Positions 1 through 6,826 of a DNA stretch of 8,144 nt are shown here, piece by piece (within the stretch, counting starts at the first letter, position 1; each line of letters begins with the position of its first letter). The notes beneath the pieces were generated by a model. The model was not told the DNA's origin, did not search any database, and saw only the letters and a list, made by a program, of their open reading frames with translations. The stretch lies in contig JAEEIS010000154.1 of assembly GCA_016281475.1 (NCBI GenBank), forward strand, positions 1-8,144, given 5' to 3'. Origin of the DNA: Bacteroidales bacterium. Lineage in GTDB: Bacteria; Bacteroidota; Bacteroidia; Bacteroidales; P3. The translations under genes and the position numbers were made by a program.

Positions 1-922
1 CCTTCACCACCTGCAGGGCGGCAATAGAGACCTTAGCAGCAATGGGGTTGCCACCGAAAGTGGAGCCGTGCTCACCGGGCTTGATGTTCAGCATGATGTC
101 GTCGTCTGCCAACACGCAGCTGACGGGCACCACACCACCACCGAGGGCCTTGCCGAGAATCAGAATGTCGGGGCGCACACCTTCGTGGTCGCAAGCCAGC
201 ATCTTACCCGTGCGGGCGATACCGCACTGTACCTCGTCGGCCATAAACAGTACGTTGTGCTTCTTGCAGATGTCATAGCACTTCTTCAAGTAACCCTCGT
301 CGGGGACATACACGCCAGCCTCACCCTGGATAGGCTCGAGGAGGAAGCCGGCAATCTTGTCGCCATGCTCCTCGAGAACCTTCTCGAGAGCGGCGGGGTC
401 ATTATAGGGTATACGGATGAAACCAGGAGTCATGGGGCCATAGTTGGCATAGCTCTCGGGGTCGTTGCTCATGGTGATGATAGTGATGGTGCGGCCGTGG
501 AAGTTGCCTTCGCAGCAGACAATCATCACTTCGTCATTCTTGATACCTTTCTTCACCACACCCCAGCGGCGAGCCAGTTTCAGGGCGGTCTCGTCGGCCT
601 CGGCACCGCTGTTCATGGGCAGCACCTTCTCATAGCCGAAGTATTCGGTCACATATTTTTCCCACTCGCCAAGGCAGTTGTTGTAGAATGCGCGGCTGCT
701 GAGGGTCAGCTCGTGAGCCTGGTCGCAGAGAGCCTTGACAATCTTGGGGTGGCAGTGGCCCTGGTTGACGGCTGAATAGGCAGAGAGGAAGTCGAAATAG
801 CGTTTTCCTTCGCAATCCCACACAAATGCGCCCTCACCCTTGGCGAGAACGACGGGCAGAGGATGATAGTTGTGAGCACCATAACGGGCTTCCATCTCCA
901 TGAATTCTTCAGATTTTGTCAT
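1..922 (-). CDS. rocD: Ornithine--oxo-acid aminotransferase, 3' end beyond window
   Basis: PLP-dependent enzyme that moves the delta-amino group of ornithine to 2-oxoglutarate, giving glutamate-5-semialdehyde (spontaneously P5C) and glutamate; cytosolic. The first 307 residues are visible, so roughly 100 C-terminal residues of a normal ~400-residue protein lie beyond the left edge. Class III aminotransferase landmarks are clear: SSRAFYN near residue 75, [19 protein letters not shown] near 103-121, FHGRT at 141-145, [10 protein letters not shown] near 194-203, [12 protein letters not shown] at 228-239 (D229 expected to contact the PLP ring), ILGKALGGG with the Schiff-base lysine K258, and [11 protein letters not shown] further on. 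The SRAFYN and [11 protein letters not shown] signatures favour ornithine over acetylornithine aminotransferase. The ATG at 922 is chosen because the family's N terminus ([21 protein letters not shown]) begins there. Divergent from the ABC ATPase gene; no neighbour here shares its pathway. Confidence 0.95.
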   Translation of the reverse strand, partial: MTKSEEFMEMEARYGAHNYHPLPVVLAKGEGAFVWDCEGKRYFDFLSAYSAVNQGHCHPKIVKALCDQAHELTLSSRAFYNNCLGEWEKYVTEYFGYEKVLPMNSGAEADETALKLARRWGVVKKGIKNDEVMIVCCEGNFHGRTITIITMSNDPESYANYGPMTPGFIRIPYNDPAALEKVLEEHGDKIAGFLLEPIQGEAGVYVPDEGYLKKCYDICKKHNVLFMADEVQCGIARTGKMLACDHEGVRPDILILGKALGGGVVPVSCVLADDDIMLNIKPGEHGSTFGGNPIAAKVSIAALQVVK

Positions 923-1003
923 AAGTGTAATCTTTTTAATTGATTAGTTGTTATTTTGTTTGACTTTATTCTAACCGATGCGACATGCGCTGAAAATAAT
1001 TTG

Positions 1004-1011
1004 CAAATTTA
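1004..1011 (-). promoter_or_regulatory. Candidate -7 promoter element for rocD
   Basis: On the minus strand this reads TAAATTTG, a match to the Bacteroidetes -7 consensus TAnnTTTG. It would give a 5' leader of roughly 75 nt for rocD. No TTG -33 element is present at the usual 19-21 nt spacing (the region is A/T runs), so this is a tentative call. I saw no convincing promoter for the divergent ABC gene in the same gap. Confidence 0.4.
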
Positions 1012-1071
1012 CACACATTATTTCAAATAAAAAAATAAAAATTGCGTTTTTAAGAAAAATAGTTGGAAACC

Positions 1072-2787
1072 ATGGATGAAATCGTATTGAAAGTTGAAGA
1101 TTTGCATGTCTCTTTTCTTCACGACGGCGAGTATCGCGAAGCCGTGAAAGGAGTCTCTTTTGAGGTGAAACGCGGCACCACCCTGGGCATCGTGGGCGAA
1201 TCGGGCAGCGGCAAGTCCGTCACCTCCTTAGCCATCATGGACCTGCTGCCCAAGACGGCACAGGCCTCTGGCTCGTGGACCGACCTCCACGGCCGCGTCT
1301 CCATGATATTCCAAGAGCCCATGACCAGCCTCAACCCCGTGCAACGGTGTGGCAAACAGGTCGAAGAGATGCTCTTGGCACACGAAAAGGTGTCCCGCAA
1401 AGAGGCTCGACAGCGCACCATCCAACTGTTCGAGGAGGTGATGCTGCCCCGACCCGAGAAAATCTATCGCAGCTACCCCCACGAAATCAGCGGCGGACAG
1501 AAGCAGCGCGTCATGATTGCCATGGCGTTAATATGCCACCCCGACCTCCTCATTGCCGACGAACCCACCACCGCCCTCGATGTCACCGTGCAGAAGACCA
1601 TCCTCGACTTGCTCCGTTCCCTCCAACAGAAATACCACATGGGCATCATCTTCATCACCCACGACCTCGGTGTCATTGCCCAGATTGCCGACGAGGTGGC
1701 TGTAATGTATCGCGGCGAGATTGTCGAGCAGGGTTCTGCCCAACAGCTGCTCCACTCCCCCCAACACCCCTACACCAAAGGGCTCCTCGCCTGTCGCCCC
1801 CCACTCGACAGCCGTCCCCGCCGACTGCTCACCGTCAAAGACTTTCTAGACAATCAAGAATCTAATGTACCTAGAGATGATGAGCCAACCGAGTGCGCCA
1901 GCAGTCCCCTCTTTAGAGGGGTGGCCGAAAGGTCGGGGTATGTAACAATGGAGTGCCACGATAGCGATGAAACTTGTAAAAACCCTTCTCAACTCCCCCC
2001 CACCCCCCTCCTCCGCGTCCGCGACCTCAATGTCTCCTACCCCCTCGAAACCTCCATCTTCGGCAAGGTGAAAAAAGAGCTGAAGGCCGTCGACGGCCTC
2101 TCCTTCGACATCTACCGTGGCGAAACCCTTGGCCTCGTAGGCGAAAGCGGCTGTGGCAAGAGCACCCTCGGCCGCGCCATCCTGCAGCTGATCGAGCGCA
2201 GCTCTGGCACCATCGAATACGACGGCCGCAGTCTCGACCGGCTTTCCTCTGCCGAAACCAAAGCCCTCCGCCGCAAGATGCAGATAGTCTTCCAAGACCC
2301 CTACTCATCCCTCAACCCGCGCATCACCATCGGCGACGCCATCGCTGAGCCTTTAAAAGTCCACAGAGCAAGTAATAGTAGATTGTCCGTCAAAGAGAAA
2401 GTCCTCACCCTCATGCAGCAGGTAGGTCTTGAACCCGACTGGCACAACCGCTACCCCCATGAATTCTCCGGCGGCCAACGCCAGCGCGTCTGCATCGCCC
2501 GCGCACTCATCCTACAGCCCGAGCTGGTCATCTGCGACGAAAGCGTCTCCGCACTCGATGTCTCCGTGCAAGCACAGGTGCTCAACCTCCTCAACGAACT
2601 CAAGGAGCAATACGGCTACACCTACCTCTTCATCACCCACGACCTCTCCGTCGTCAAATACCTCTCCGACCGAATACTAGTCATGCAGCAAGGCCGCATC
2701 GTAGAGCAAGGCCCCGCCGACGAACTCTTCGCCCACCCACAGCACCCCTACACACAACGACTCCTCGCCGCCATACCTCGCGTGTGA
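1072..2787 (+). CDS. Fused dipeptide/oligopeptide ABC transporter ATP-binding protein (DppD-DppF type)
   Basis: Two ABC ATPase domains on one 571-residue chain, as in GsiA-like proteins: it would supply both ATP sites of a peptide/nickel-type importer at the inner face of the membrane. NBD1 has Walker A GESGSGKS (42-49), Q-loop FQEPMTSLNP (from 80), signature ISGGQ (139-143), Walker B LLIADEP (159-165) and switch H197. NBD2 has GESGCGKST (357-365), FSGGQ (465-469), LVICDES (485-491) and H523. Both domains end in the HPYT motif of the oligopeptide_HPY extension. The ATG at 1072 is preferred over an in-frame TTG at 1063, which adds only three residues. Oddities: NBD1 is short between Walker A and Q-loop, and the linker (about residues 258-310) is poorly C-biased DNA containing a repeat-like palindrome. 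TGA is followed at once by TAA. No permease or binding-protein gene adjoins it, so the transported substrate is unknown. Confidence 0.93.
   Translation: MDEIVLKVEDLHVSFLHDGEYREAVKGVSFEVKRGTTLGIVGESGSGKSVTSLAIMDLLPKTAQASGSWTDLHGRVSMIFQEPMTSLNPVQRCGKQVEEMLLAHEKVSRKEARQRTIQLFEEVMLPRPEKIYRSYPHEISGGQKQRVMIAMALICHPDLLIADEPTTALDVTVQKTILDLLRSLQQKYHMGIIFITHDLGVIAQIADEVAVMYRGEIVEQGSAQQLLHSPQHPYTKGLLACRPPLDSRPRRLLTVKDFLDNQESNVPRDDEPTECASSPLFRGVAERSGYVTMECHDSDETCKNPSQLPPTPLLRVRDLNVSYPLETSIFGKVKKELKAVDGLSFDIYRGETLGLVGESGCGKSTLGRAILQLIERSSGTIEYDGRSLDRLSSAETKALRRKMQIVFQDPYSSLNPRITIGDAIAEPLKVHRASNSRLSVKEKVLTLMQQVGLEPDWHNRYPHEFSGGQRQRVCIARALILQPELVICDESVSALDVSVQAQVLNLLNELKEQYGYTYLFITHDLSVVKYLSDRILVMQQGRIVEQGPADELFAHPQHPYTQRLLAAIPRV
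1890..1995 (+). repeat. Repeat-like palindromic segment inside the ABC ATPase linker
   Basis: Between the two ATPase domains the DNA changes character. It contains CCCCTC-TTTA-GAGGGG (1906-1921), a perfect 6-bp stem, followed directly by GGCC-GAAA-GGTC (1923-1934), a short stem closed by a GNRA-type loop, then a CGGGG block, and near the end CTTCTCAACTCCCCCCCA. This resembles intergenic repeats I recall from Bacteroidales genomes, but here it is read through in frame and encodes a low-complexity linker around PLFRGVAERSG. Family membership is from memory and not searched. Confidence 0.5.
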
Positions 2788-2841
2788 TAAAGTATTTTGT
2801 CGCCCAACACAATATTCCAGCCAATCACACGTTATACCAAC

Positions 2842-3783
2842 ATGATTAACGAACAATACATCCGTTTCGACTGGGCCGCCAAGCGCATGCTGCGCGACAA
2901 GGCCAACTTCGACGTGCTCGAAGGCCTTATGACCGTGCTCATCGGCGAGAAAGTGACCATCGACGAAATCCTCGAAAGCGAAGGCAACCAAGAAACCGCA
3001 AGCGACAAGTACAACCGCGTGGACGTAATGGCCCGCAACAGCAAAGGTGAATACATCATCGTCGAAGTGCAGCTCACGCGCGAGCGGTACTACCTCGAGC
3101 GCATCCTCTACGGTGTCTCCAAGGTCATCACCGACAACATGCACCTCGGCGACCGCTACGAAAAAGTCAAAAAGGTCTACTCCATCAACATCGTCTACTT
3201 CCCCATAGGCAAAGGCAAGGACTATCTCTACCACGGCGTTACCACCTTCACCGGCGTGCACACCAACGACACCCTCGAAATCACCGACTACGAGGTCGAC
3301 ACCCTGAAAATGCGCACCCCCAAGCAAGTGTTCCCCGAATACTACATCATCCGCGTCAACGAGTTCAACCAAGTGGCCACCACGCCGCTGGAAGAGTGGC
3401 TTGAGTACCTGAAGAACGGACGTATCAAATCCGACACCAAGGCCCCCGGCCTGCAGGAGGCACGCAAGAAACTCCTCTACATGAACATGAGTGAAAAGGA
3501 AAAACGCATCTACGAGCACCACATCGACGACCTGATGATAGAGAACGACGTTCTCGAGACCGCCCAAATAGAAGGACACGCCAAGGGACTTGCCGAAGGC
3601 AGGGCAGAAGGCAAGGCAGAAGGCCTCGCAGAAGGTCGTGCCGAAGGACGTGCTGAAGGACGTGCTGAAGGACGTGCTGAAGGAGTCCTGCAAGTGGCAC
3701 GTAACATGAAACAACTAGGAATGCCCGCCAACACCATCGCCCAAGCCACAGGCCTCCCTATCGAAGAGATCAACTCACTCTAA
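2842..3783 (+). CDS. Rpn-family PD-(D/E)XK nuclease / putative transposase (PDDEXK_2) with AEG repeats
   Basis: A 313-residue protein of the family often annotated 'Rpn family recombination-promoting nuclease/putative transposase' (PF12784/TIGR01784-like). The N-terminal region (FDWAAKRMLRDKANFDVLEG, then YNRVDVMARNSKGEYIIVEVQ) carries the probable active-site core: D61 on one strand and E75-V-Q77 on the next, the family's usual ExQ in place of ExK. Residues 248-281 are a tetrapeptide repeat (R/K/L)AEG, about eight units, predicted as a charged helix. The end (VARNMKQLGMPANTIAQATG to the C-terminus) looks like a small helix-turn-helix-like tail common in this family. The ATG at 2842 is chosen because the family N terminus (MINEQYIRFDWA) starts there; an in-frame TTG at 2797 would add 15 unrelated residues. 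It follows the ABC gene by 54 nt without an obvious terminator, so may be co-transcribed. Members are typically multicopy and spread with mobile DNA; the true biological role is uncertain. Confidence 0.88.
   Translation: MINEQYIRFDWAAKRMLRDKANFDVLEGLMTVLIGEKVTIDEILESEGNQETASDKYNRVDVMARNSKGEYIIVEVQLTRERYYLERILYGVSKVITDNMHLGDRYEKVKKVYSINIVYFPIGKGKDYLYHGVTTFTGVHTNDTLEITDYEVDTLKMRTPKQVFPEYYIIRVNEFNQVATTPLEEWLEYLKNGRIKSDTKAPGLQEARKKLLYMNMSEKEKRIYEHHIDDLMIENDVLETAQIEGHAKGLAEGRAEGKAEGLAEGRAEGRAEGRAEGRAEGVLQVARNMKQLGMPANTIAQATGLPIEEINSL
3598..3684 (+). repeat. In-frame 12-nt tandem repeat encoding (R/K/L)AEG units
   Basis: Degenerate 12-nt units of the form GAAGGxxxxGCx run through this stretch. The last three (3643-3654, 3655-3666, 3667-3678) are identical copies of GAAGGACGTGCT, followed by a partial unit. 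The unit length is a multiple of three, so copy number can change without breaking the reading frame. The identical 3' copies suggest recent expansion by slippage. Confidence 0.9.
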
Positions 3784-3863
3784 GAAAACAATCCTTCACC
3801 CACCCCCGACTGTACTAATTCTGTTTTTCAGGAAACACAAATTGCCATTAATTGCACACAAAT

Positions 3864-3977
3864 GATTCACGAATAATTCATGTCAAATTCGTGATAATTC
3901 GTGTTCTATGGAATATTTTGAACACGAATAACACGAATGACACGAATAATGATTCGTTAGATTAGTGAGATTCGTGG
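3864..3977. repeat. Large imperfect palindrome built from ATTCGTG / CACGAAT
   Basis: This lies in the gap between the convergent PDDEXK and AKR genes. The core is a perfect 10-bp inverted repeat, ATTCGTGTTC (3897-3906) and GAACACGAAT (3920-3929), with a 13-nt loop. It is extended after a small internal loop by ATTCGTG (3887-3893) pairing CACGAAT (3932-3938), and beyond that by further near-matches. CACGAAT occurs at 3868, 3923, 3932 and 3941 (the last three exactly 9 nt apart), and ATTCGTG at 3887, 3897 and 3970. It could act as a bidirectional terminator or be a copy of a dispersed Bacteroidales intergenic repeat; it encodes no protein. The rest of the 3784-4017 gap shows nothing recognisable. 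Confidence 0.85.
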
Positions 3978-4017
3978 TCAAAACCTATTGGGGTTGTTGC
4001 CTTTAATAAGTTTTCCA

Positions 4018-4854
4018 TCACCTCTGCCCTGCCACGACTCCGAACGACAAGTCCTTGTTCTTCATGTCTATCACATCCATATCGCTGTTTGACAACTCGA
4101 AGTCGAAAACATCTATATTTTCTTGCAAATGGTTGGGATTCTTTGTCCGTGGCATGGCTATCACCCCTTGCTGGACTATCCATCTCAGAATAATTTGTGG
4201 GATGCTCTTGTTGAACGCATTAGCCATATTCCGAATATCCGCATCCTCACTCAGCAACGGGATAATCTCACCGTGGGCAAAAGGCGACCGCGCAATCAGG
4301 CGGATATTGTTCTCCTTGCAAAAATCCACCACTGCCCTCGATGAGTGGTAAGGATGCAGCTCCACCATGTCAACCATCGGATACTCACCGCAATAGTCCT
4401 TAATCCTCTTGAGCTGGTCGATGCCATATCCACTCACTCCCAACACCTTCACCCTACCCCGTTCTTTCTCCTTTAACAACTTCGCATAAGCCTTATGATA
4501 ATCGCGGAAAGGACTGTGAAGCATGTATATATCAATACTTTTCTGGCGGAGCCTGCGCAACGAACCCGCCAACGACCGCCTTGGGGACTGCCGGTCCAAA
4601 TAAAGCCTCTTCCTCCGACCATTAAACTGCAGTCCGCTCAATTTTGTCGACAAAACAACCGGCCTCGCGGAGTCTAGCCCGCTGACAATTCCCCCAATTT
4701 CGTCCTCATTCCCATAGCGATACGCAGTATCGAAGAGACGATAGCCCATCTCCAACGCCGAAGCCATCACCGCCTTCAACTCCTCCCCATGCATCGAAAA
4801 CGTGCCCAGTCCCACCATTGGGATGCTTAGACATTCTATATCAATATAATACAT
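4018..4854 (-). CDS. Aldo/keto reductase
   Basis: NAD(P)H-dependent oxidoreductase with the TIM-barrel aldo/keto reductase fold, 278 residues, the normal length for bacterial AKRs related to 2,5-diketogluconate reductases. The catalytic tetrad is intact: D42 and Y47 in FDTAYRYGNE, K71 in LSTKLSG, H113 in MLHSPF. Cofactor-binding features are also present: VELHPYH near 164-170, IARSPFAHGE near 187-196 and the IAMPRTKNPNHLQEN segment at 232-246, which normally grips the NADP 2'-phosphate. The start ATG lies five bases after the stop of the upstream SDR gene, so the two are almost certainly translated from one mRNA and may act on the same substrate. The gene ends facing the palindrome at 3864-3977. 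Its substrate cannot be assigned; a sugar or carbonyl intermediate is a reasonable guess only. Confidence 0.93.
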   Translation of the reverse strand: MYYIDIECLSIPMVGLGTFSMHGEELKAVMASALEMGYRLFDTAYRYGNEDEIGGIVSGLDSARPVVLSTKLSGLQFNGRRKRLYLDRQSPRRSLAGSLRRLRQKSIDIYMLHSPFRDYHKAYAKLLKEKERGRVKVLGVSGYGIDQLKRIKDYCGEYPMVDMVELHPYHSSRAVVDFCKENNIRLIARSPFAHGEIIPLLSEDADIRNMANAFNKSIPQIILRWIVQQGVIAMPRTKNPNHLQENIDVFDFELSNSDMDVIDMKNKDLSFGVVAGQR

Positions 4855-4859
4855 AACAA

Positions 4860-5687
4860 TTAAATTCTTACCAAAGCCCCACCGTCACACACTATCGTCT
4901 GCCCAATAATGCCATTGGCCGCATCGCTGCATAGAAACGCAGCTATTTCGGCAATCTCCTCAGGCAGAATGATTCGATGGTTCAAAGAAGTGTCCGACCA
5001 TGCATTTTTAGAAACATCCCTATAATTAATCGAGCTCGCGCACACCCCTGGTGCTATTGCGTTGACAACGATGTTCTTGTCCGCCACCTTGCGTGCCAGT
5101 CCCTTGGTCAATGTAGTTAGTGCACTCTTTGATATATAATACGGATGGTCCGAACTCTGAAAAGCATTAATACTCGTAATATTTATAATCTTACTAATCG
5201 AATTCTTGTTATGGGACACGAAATACCGAATTACATCCTGACAAATAAAATAAGGAGCTTTCAAATTGGTATCCATCGTTTTATCATAAAACTCCTCATC
5301 CGTGCGATACCTTGCCAAAAAAGCAGCATTGTTAATAATAATATCCAATCCGCCAAGTATTTGTATCGCATCTTCCAACTTTTTGCTATTCTTTTCAATC
5401 TCCGACACGTCCCACTGGAATATATGCAACCGCTCAGAGCCGATAGCCTCTCGGGCCTTCTCCAACTTGTCCAAATTGCGACCCGTGATAACCACCTCAG
5501 CCCCAAGCGCGACAAACTTCTTTGCAATAGCCAGCCCAATCCCGTCGCTGCCACCCGTGACAACGACCTTTCGTCCACGAAGGATTTGGTCGTACTCTAT
5601 CTGGCTGACTGTCAAGTCGACAATACGGCCACCCTCCTTCATATACCTTCTGAAAACCTTTAGCTTTCTGATAAACGATTTAAACAT
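4860..5687 (-). CDS. Short-chain dehydrogenase/reductase (SDR) with N-terminal extension
   Basis: Classical SDR of 275 residues. The Rossmann glycine motif TGGSDGIG is at 44-51, the NNAA motif at 119-122, and the active site has S172 (INITSINAF) with Y183-xxx-K187 (YYISK). The C-terminal IVCDGGALVRI matches the usual family ending. The Ser-Tyr spacing of 11 is slightly shorter than in FabG (13). About 38 basic/hydrophobic residues precede the Rossmann fold (MFKSFIRKLKVFRRYMKEGG...), an extension I associate with SDRs of surface-polysaccharide clusters in Bacteroidales; that link is inference. An AAAGGGG stretch lies just upstream of the ATG at 5687 and may serve as a ribosome-binding site. 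It heads a two-gene unit with the aldo/keto reductase. No clear promoter was seen in the 84-nt gap to the dksA-like gene, so read-through from there is possible. Confidence 0.92.
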   Translation of the reverse strand: MFKSFIRKLKVFRRYMKEGGRIVDLTVSQIEYDQILRGRKVVVTGGSDGIGLAIAKKFVALGAEVVITGRNLDKLEKAREAIGSERLHIFQWDVSEIEKNSKKLEDAIQILGGLDIIINNAAFLARYRTDEEFYDKTMDTNLKAPYFICQDVIRYFVSHNKNSISKIINITSINAFQSSDHPYYISKSALTTLTKGLARKVADKNIVVNAIAPGVCASSINYRDVSKNAWSDTSLNHRIILPEEIAEIAAFLCSDAANGIIGQTIVCDGGALVRI

Positions 5688-5721
5688 ATCAAGCCCCTTT
5701 CTGTCATGTCATATAGAAAAT

Positions 5722-5745
5722 GGCAGAGCCACGAATGACCCTGCC
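5722..5745 (-). terminator. Weak hairpin after the dksA-like gene
   Basis: On the minus strand GGCAGGG and CTCTGCC pair (one mismatch in seven) around a 10-nt loop, followed by ATTTTCTAT. It lies 26 nt past the dksA-like stop and 34 nt before the SDR start. The short U-run makes it at best a partial terminator, possibly letting some transcription continue into the SDR/AKR pair. Confidence 0.4.
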
Positions 5746-5771
5746 TGTCAAATAATTATGAAAAGACTATT

Positions 5772-6173
5772 TTAACGGCGTTTCTTTTCCTCCAACTTCG
5801 CCTCAATGGTCATTGTGGCGTGCGGCACAATCATCAGGCGCTCCTTCGGAATCAGCTTGCCCGTCACGCGGCAGATGCCGTATGTCTTATTCTCGATGCG
5901 CACCAGCGCGGCATCCAAATCCTTGATAAACTTCTGCTGGCGGGCGGCAAGGCGCGAATTTTCCTCCTTCGACAGCACATTGCTCCCCTCCTCCAAAGTC
6001 TTAAACGTAGGCGCCGTGTCGTTCACATCATTTGCGCTTCCTGCCACTGCCTCGTTGAGCAGCTGCAGATTCTTGATAGCTTCGTCTCTCTTCTGAATTA
6101 TCAATTCTTTAAAAAACTGCAACTCTTCAGCCGAGTAGCAAGTCTTTTCGGGTGTGGTCTCTTTCTTCTCCAT
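5772..6173 (-). CDS. DksA/TraR-family RNA polymerase-binding regulator, degenerate zinc finger
   Basis: A 133-residue protein with the DksA architecture: a charged coiled-coil region (about 14-95) and a C-terminal zinc-finger-like segment. Family members enter the RNA polymerase secondary channel and, with ppGpp in E. coli, alter initiation at rRNA and amino acid promoters. The tip keeps D49-V-N-D52-T-A54, matching the functional DxxDxA of E. coli DksA (D71, D74, A76). In the C-terminal segment YGICRVTGKLIPKERL...P, only C101 remains of the four zinc cysteines; the other positions align with T104, T122 and A125, so zinc is probably not bound. The lysine/glutamate-rich end (LEEKKRR) is typical. 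The gene has its own candidate -7 element and a terminator-like hairpin on each side, suggesting independent expression. The regulatory targets are not visible from sequence. Confidence 0.9.
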   Translation of the reverse strand: MEKKETTPEKTCYSAEELQFFKELIIQKRDEAIKNLQLLNEAVAGSANDVNDTAPTFKTLEEGSNVLSKEENSRLAARQQKFIKDLDAALVRIENKTYGICRVTGKLIPKERLMIVPHATMTIEAKLEEKKRR

Positions 6174-6225
6174 AAATACAAAAAGTTTAGTTCCTACATT
6201 AACACTCTACACATATTTCAATTTG

Positions 6226-6233
6226 CAAAAATA
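6226..6233 (-). promoter_or_regulatory. Candidate -7 promoter element for the dksA-like gene
   Basis: Minus-strand TATTTTTG fits the Bacteroidetes TAnnTTTG consensus, about 53 nt before the start codon at 6173 and just downstream of the rimM terminator. A TTG -33 element is not found at the usual spacing, so confidence is moderate. Confidence 0.45.
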
Positions 6234-6254
6234 CAAATACTTTTATAAACGGAT

Positions 6255-6284
6255 TGAAAAAAAATATTAACAGTCTGTTAATTA
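6255..6284 (-). terminator. Rho-independent-like terminator of rimM
   Basis: The palindrome TTAACAGTCTGTTAA (6267-6281) extends into an AAT-rich stem with one bulge. On the minus strand it is followed by TATTTTTTTTC, an eight-T run. It begins at the rimM stop codon (6284-6282), so termination would follow translation closely. The stem is AT-rich and the loop tight, so strength is uncertain. Confidence 0.65.
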
Positions 6285-6806
6285 TTTTTGCATATACAAG
6301 TCTATCAACCCTGTAGGCGCAGCAATAAAGATGGTTTTTAACGTTCTGTCCACCTTCTTTATCACAGGGTCGACGATAGGAATGAGTATTTCCGTGCCGT
6401 TATTCATTATCTGGAACAGCGGCTGCGCCGGGTAGTCAATCACCGAGGCGATAGTGCCGATGTCGCCATACTCGTCGTCCACCACATGGAACCCGACCAC
6501 CTCGTGGAAGTAGAACTTATTGCCCGTCAGTTTGGGCAGCAGGTCCAGCGGCAGATAGAGGTCGTTTCCCACCAAGGCCCGTGCCTCGTCGGGCGTGAGG
6601 TCCTCAAAAGTGGCGGTAGCCTTGTTGCCGTTGATGTTGTCGATATGGAAGAAATACGGCACCAGCGTCCCCTTCACCTCCACAAATGCGGAGTCGAGGT
6701 CGGCATAATCGGCTGGGCTGTCCACGTCAAGAAACATCACCACCTGCCCCTTCACGCCGAAAGGCTTGGTAATCTTACCCAACAGATAGCATTCTTCTTT
6801 CGTCAT
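6282..6806 (-). CDS. rimM: Ribosome maturation factor RimM
   Basis: A 174-residue cytosolic assembly factor that binds ribosomal protein S19 and helps mature the 30S head. The N-terminal RimM domain opens with LLGKITKPFGVKGQVV (8-23), the family's best-conserved segment. It continues with the F68-EDLTPDEARALVGNDLY region, and the C-terminal PRC-barrel domain carries GTIASVIDYPAQPLFQI and LIPIVDPVIKKVD (141-153), a RimM hallmark. The ATG at 6806 is preferred to an in-frame ATG at 6851, which would add 15 hydrophobic residues encoded by the rpsP-rimM hairpin. It lies downstream of rpsP as in the widespread rpsP-rimM module; trmD and rplS, which follow in E. coli, are absent here and a dksA-like gene follows instead. 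Confidence 0.96.
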   Translation of the reverse strand: MTKEECYLLGKITKPFGVKGQVVMFLDVDSPADYADLDSAFVEVKGTLVPYFFHIDNINGNKATATFEDLTPDEARALVGNDLYLPLDLLPKLTGNKFYFHEVVGFHVVDDEYGDIGTIASVIDYPAQPLFQIMNNGTEILIPIVDPVIKKVDRTLKTIFIAAPTGLIDLYMQK

Positions 6807-6826
6807 AACAATACCTATTAAAAAGC

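Noticed and set aside
68..775. Plus-strand open frame of 235 codons inside rocD
   Set aside because: It is antisense to a gene with full aminotransferase motifs; strong third-position bias of rocD keeps the opposite frame open.
2548..2562. DES instead of DEP after Walker B in the second ATPase domain
   Set aside because: DppF/GsiA-type domains commonly have DEAVSALD-like variants; the catalytic glutamate is present, so this is not a defect.
2677..3714. Long minus-strand open frame (345 codons) opposite the ABC end and the PDDEXK gene
   Set aside because: Its product is a mirror of the plus-strand genes (runs such as SFSTSFSTSF come from the AEG repeat read backwards) and matches no family; the sense frames carry clear motifs.
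3864..3977. Could the CACGAAT repeats be a CRISPR array?
   Set aside because: The units are 7-10 nt, occur in both orientations and lack regular 30-40 nt spacers; no cas gene is present.
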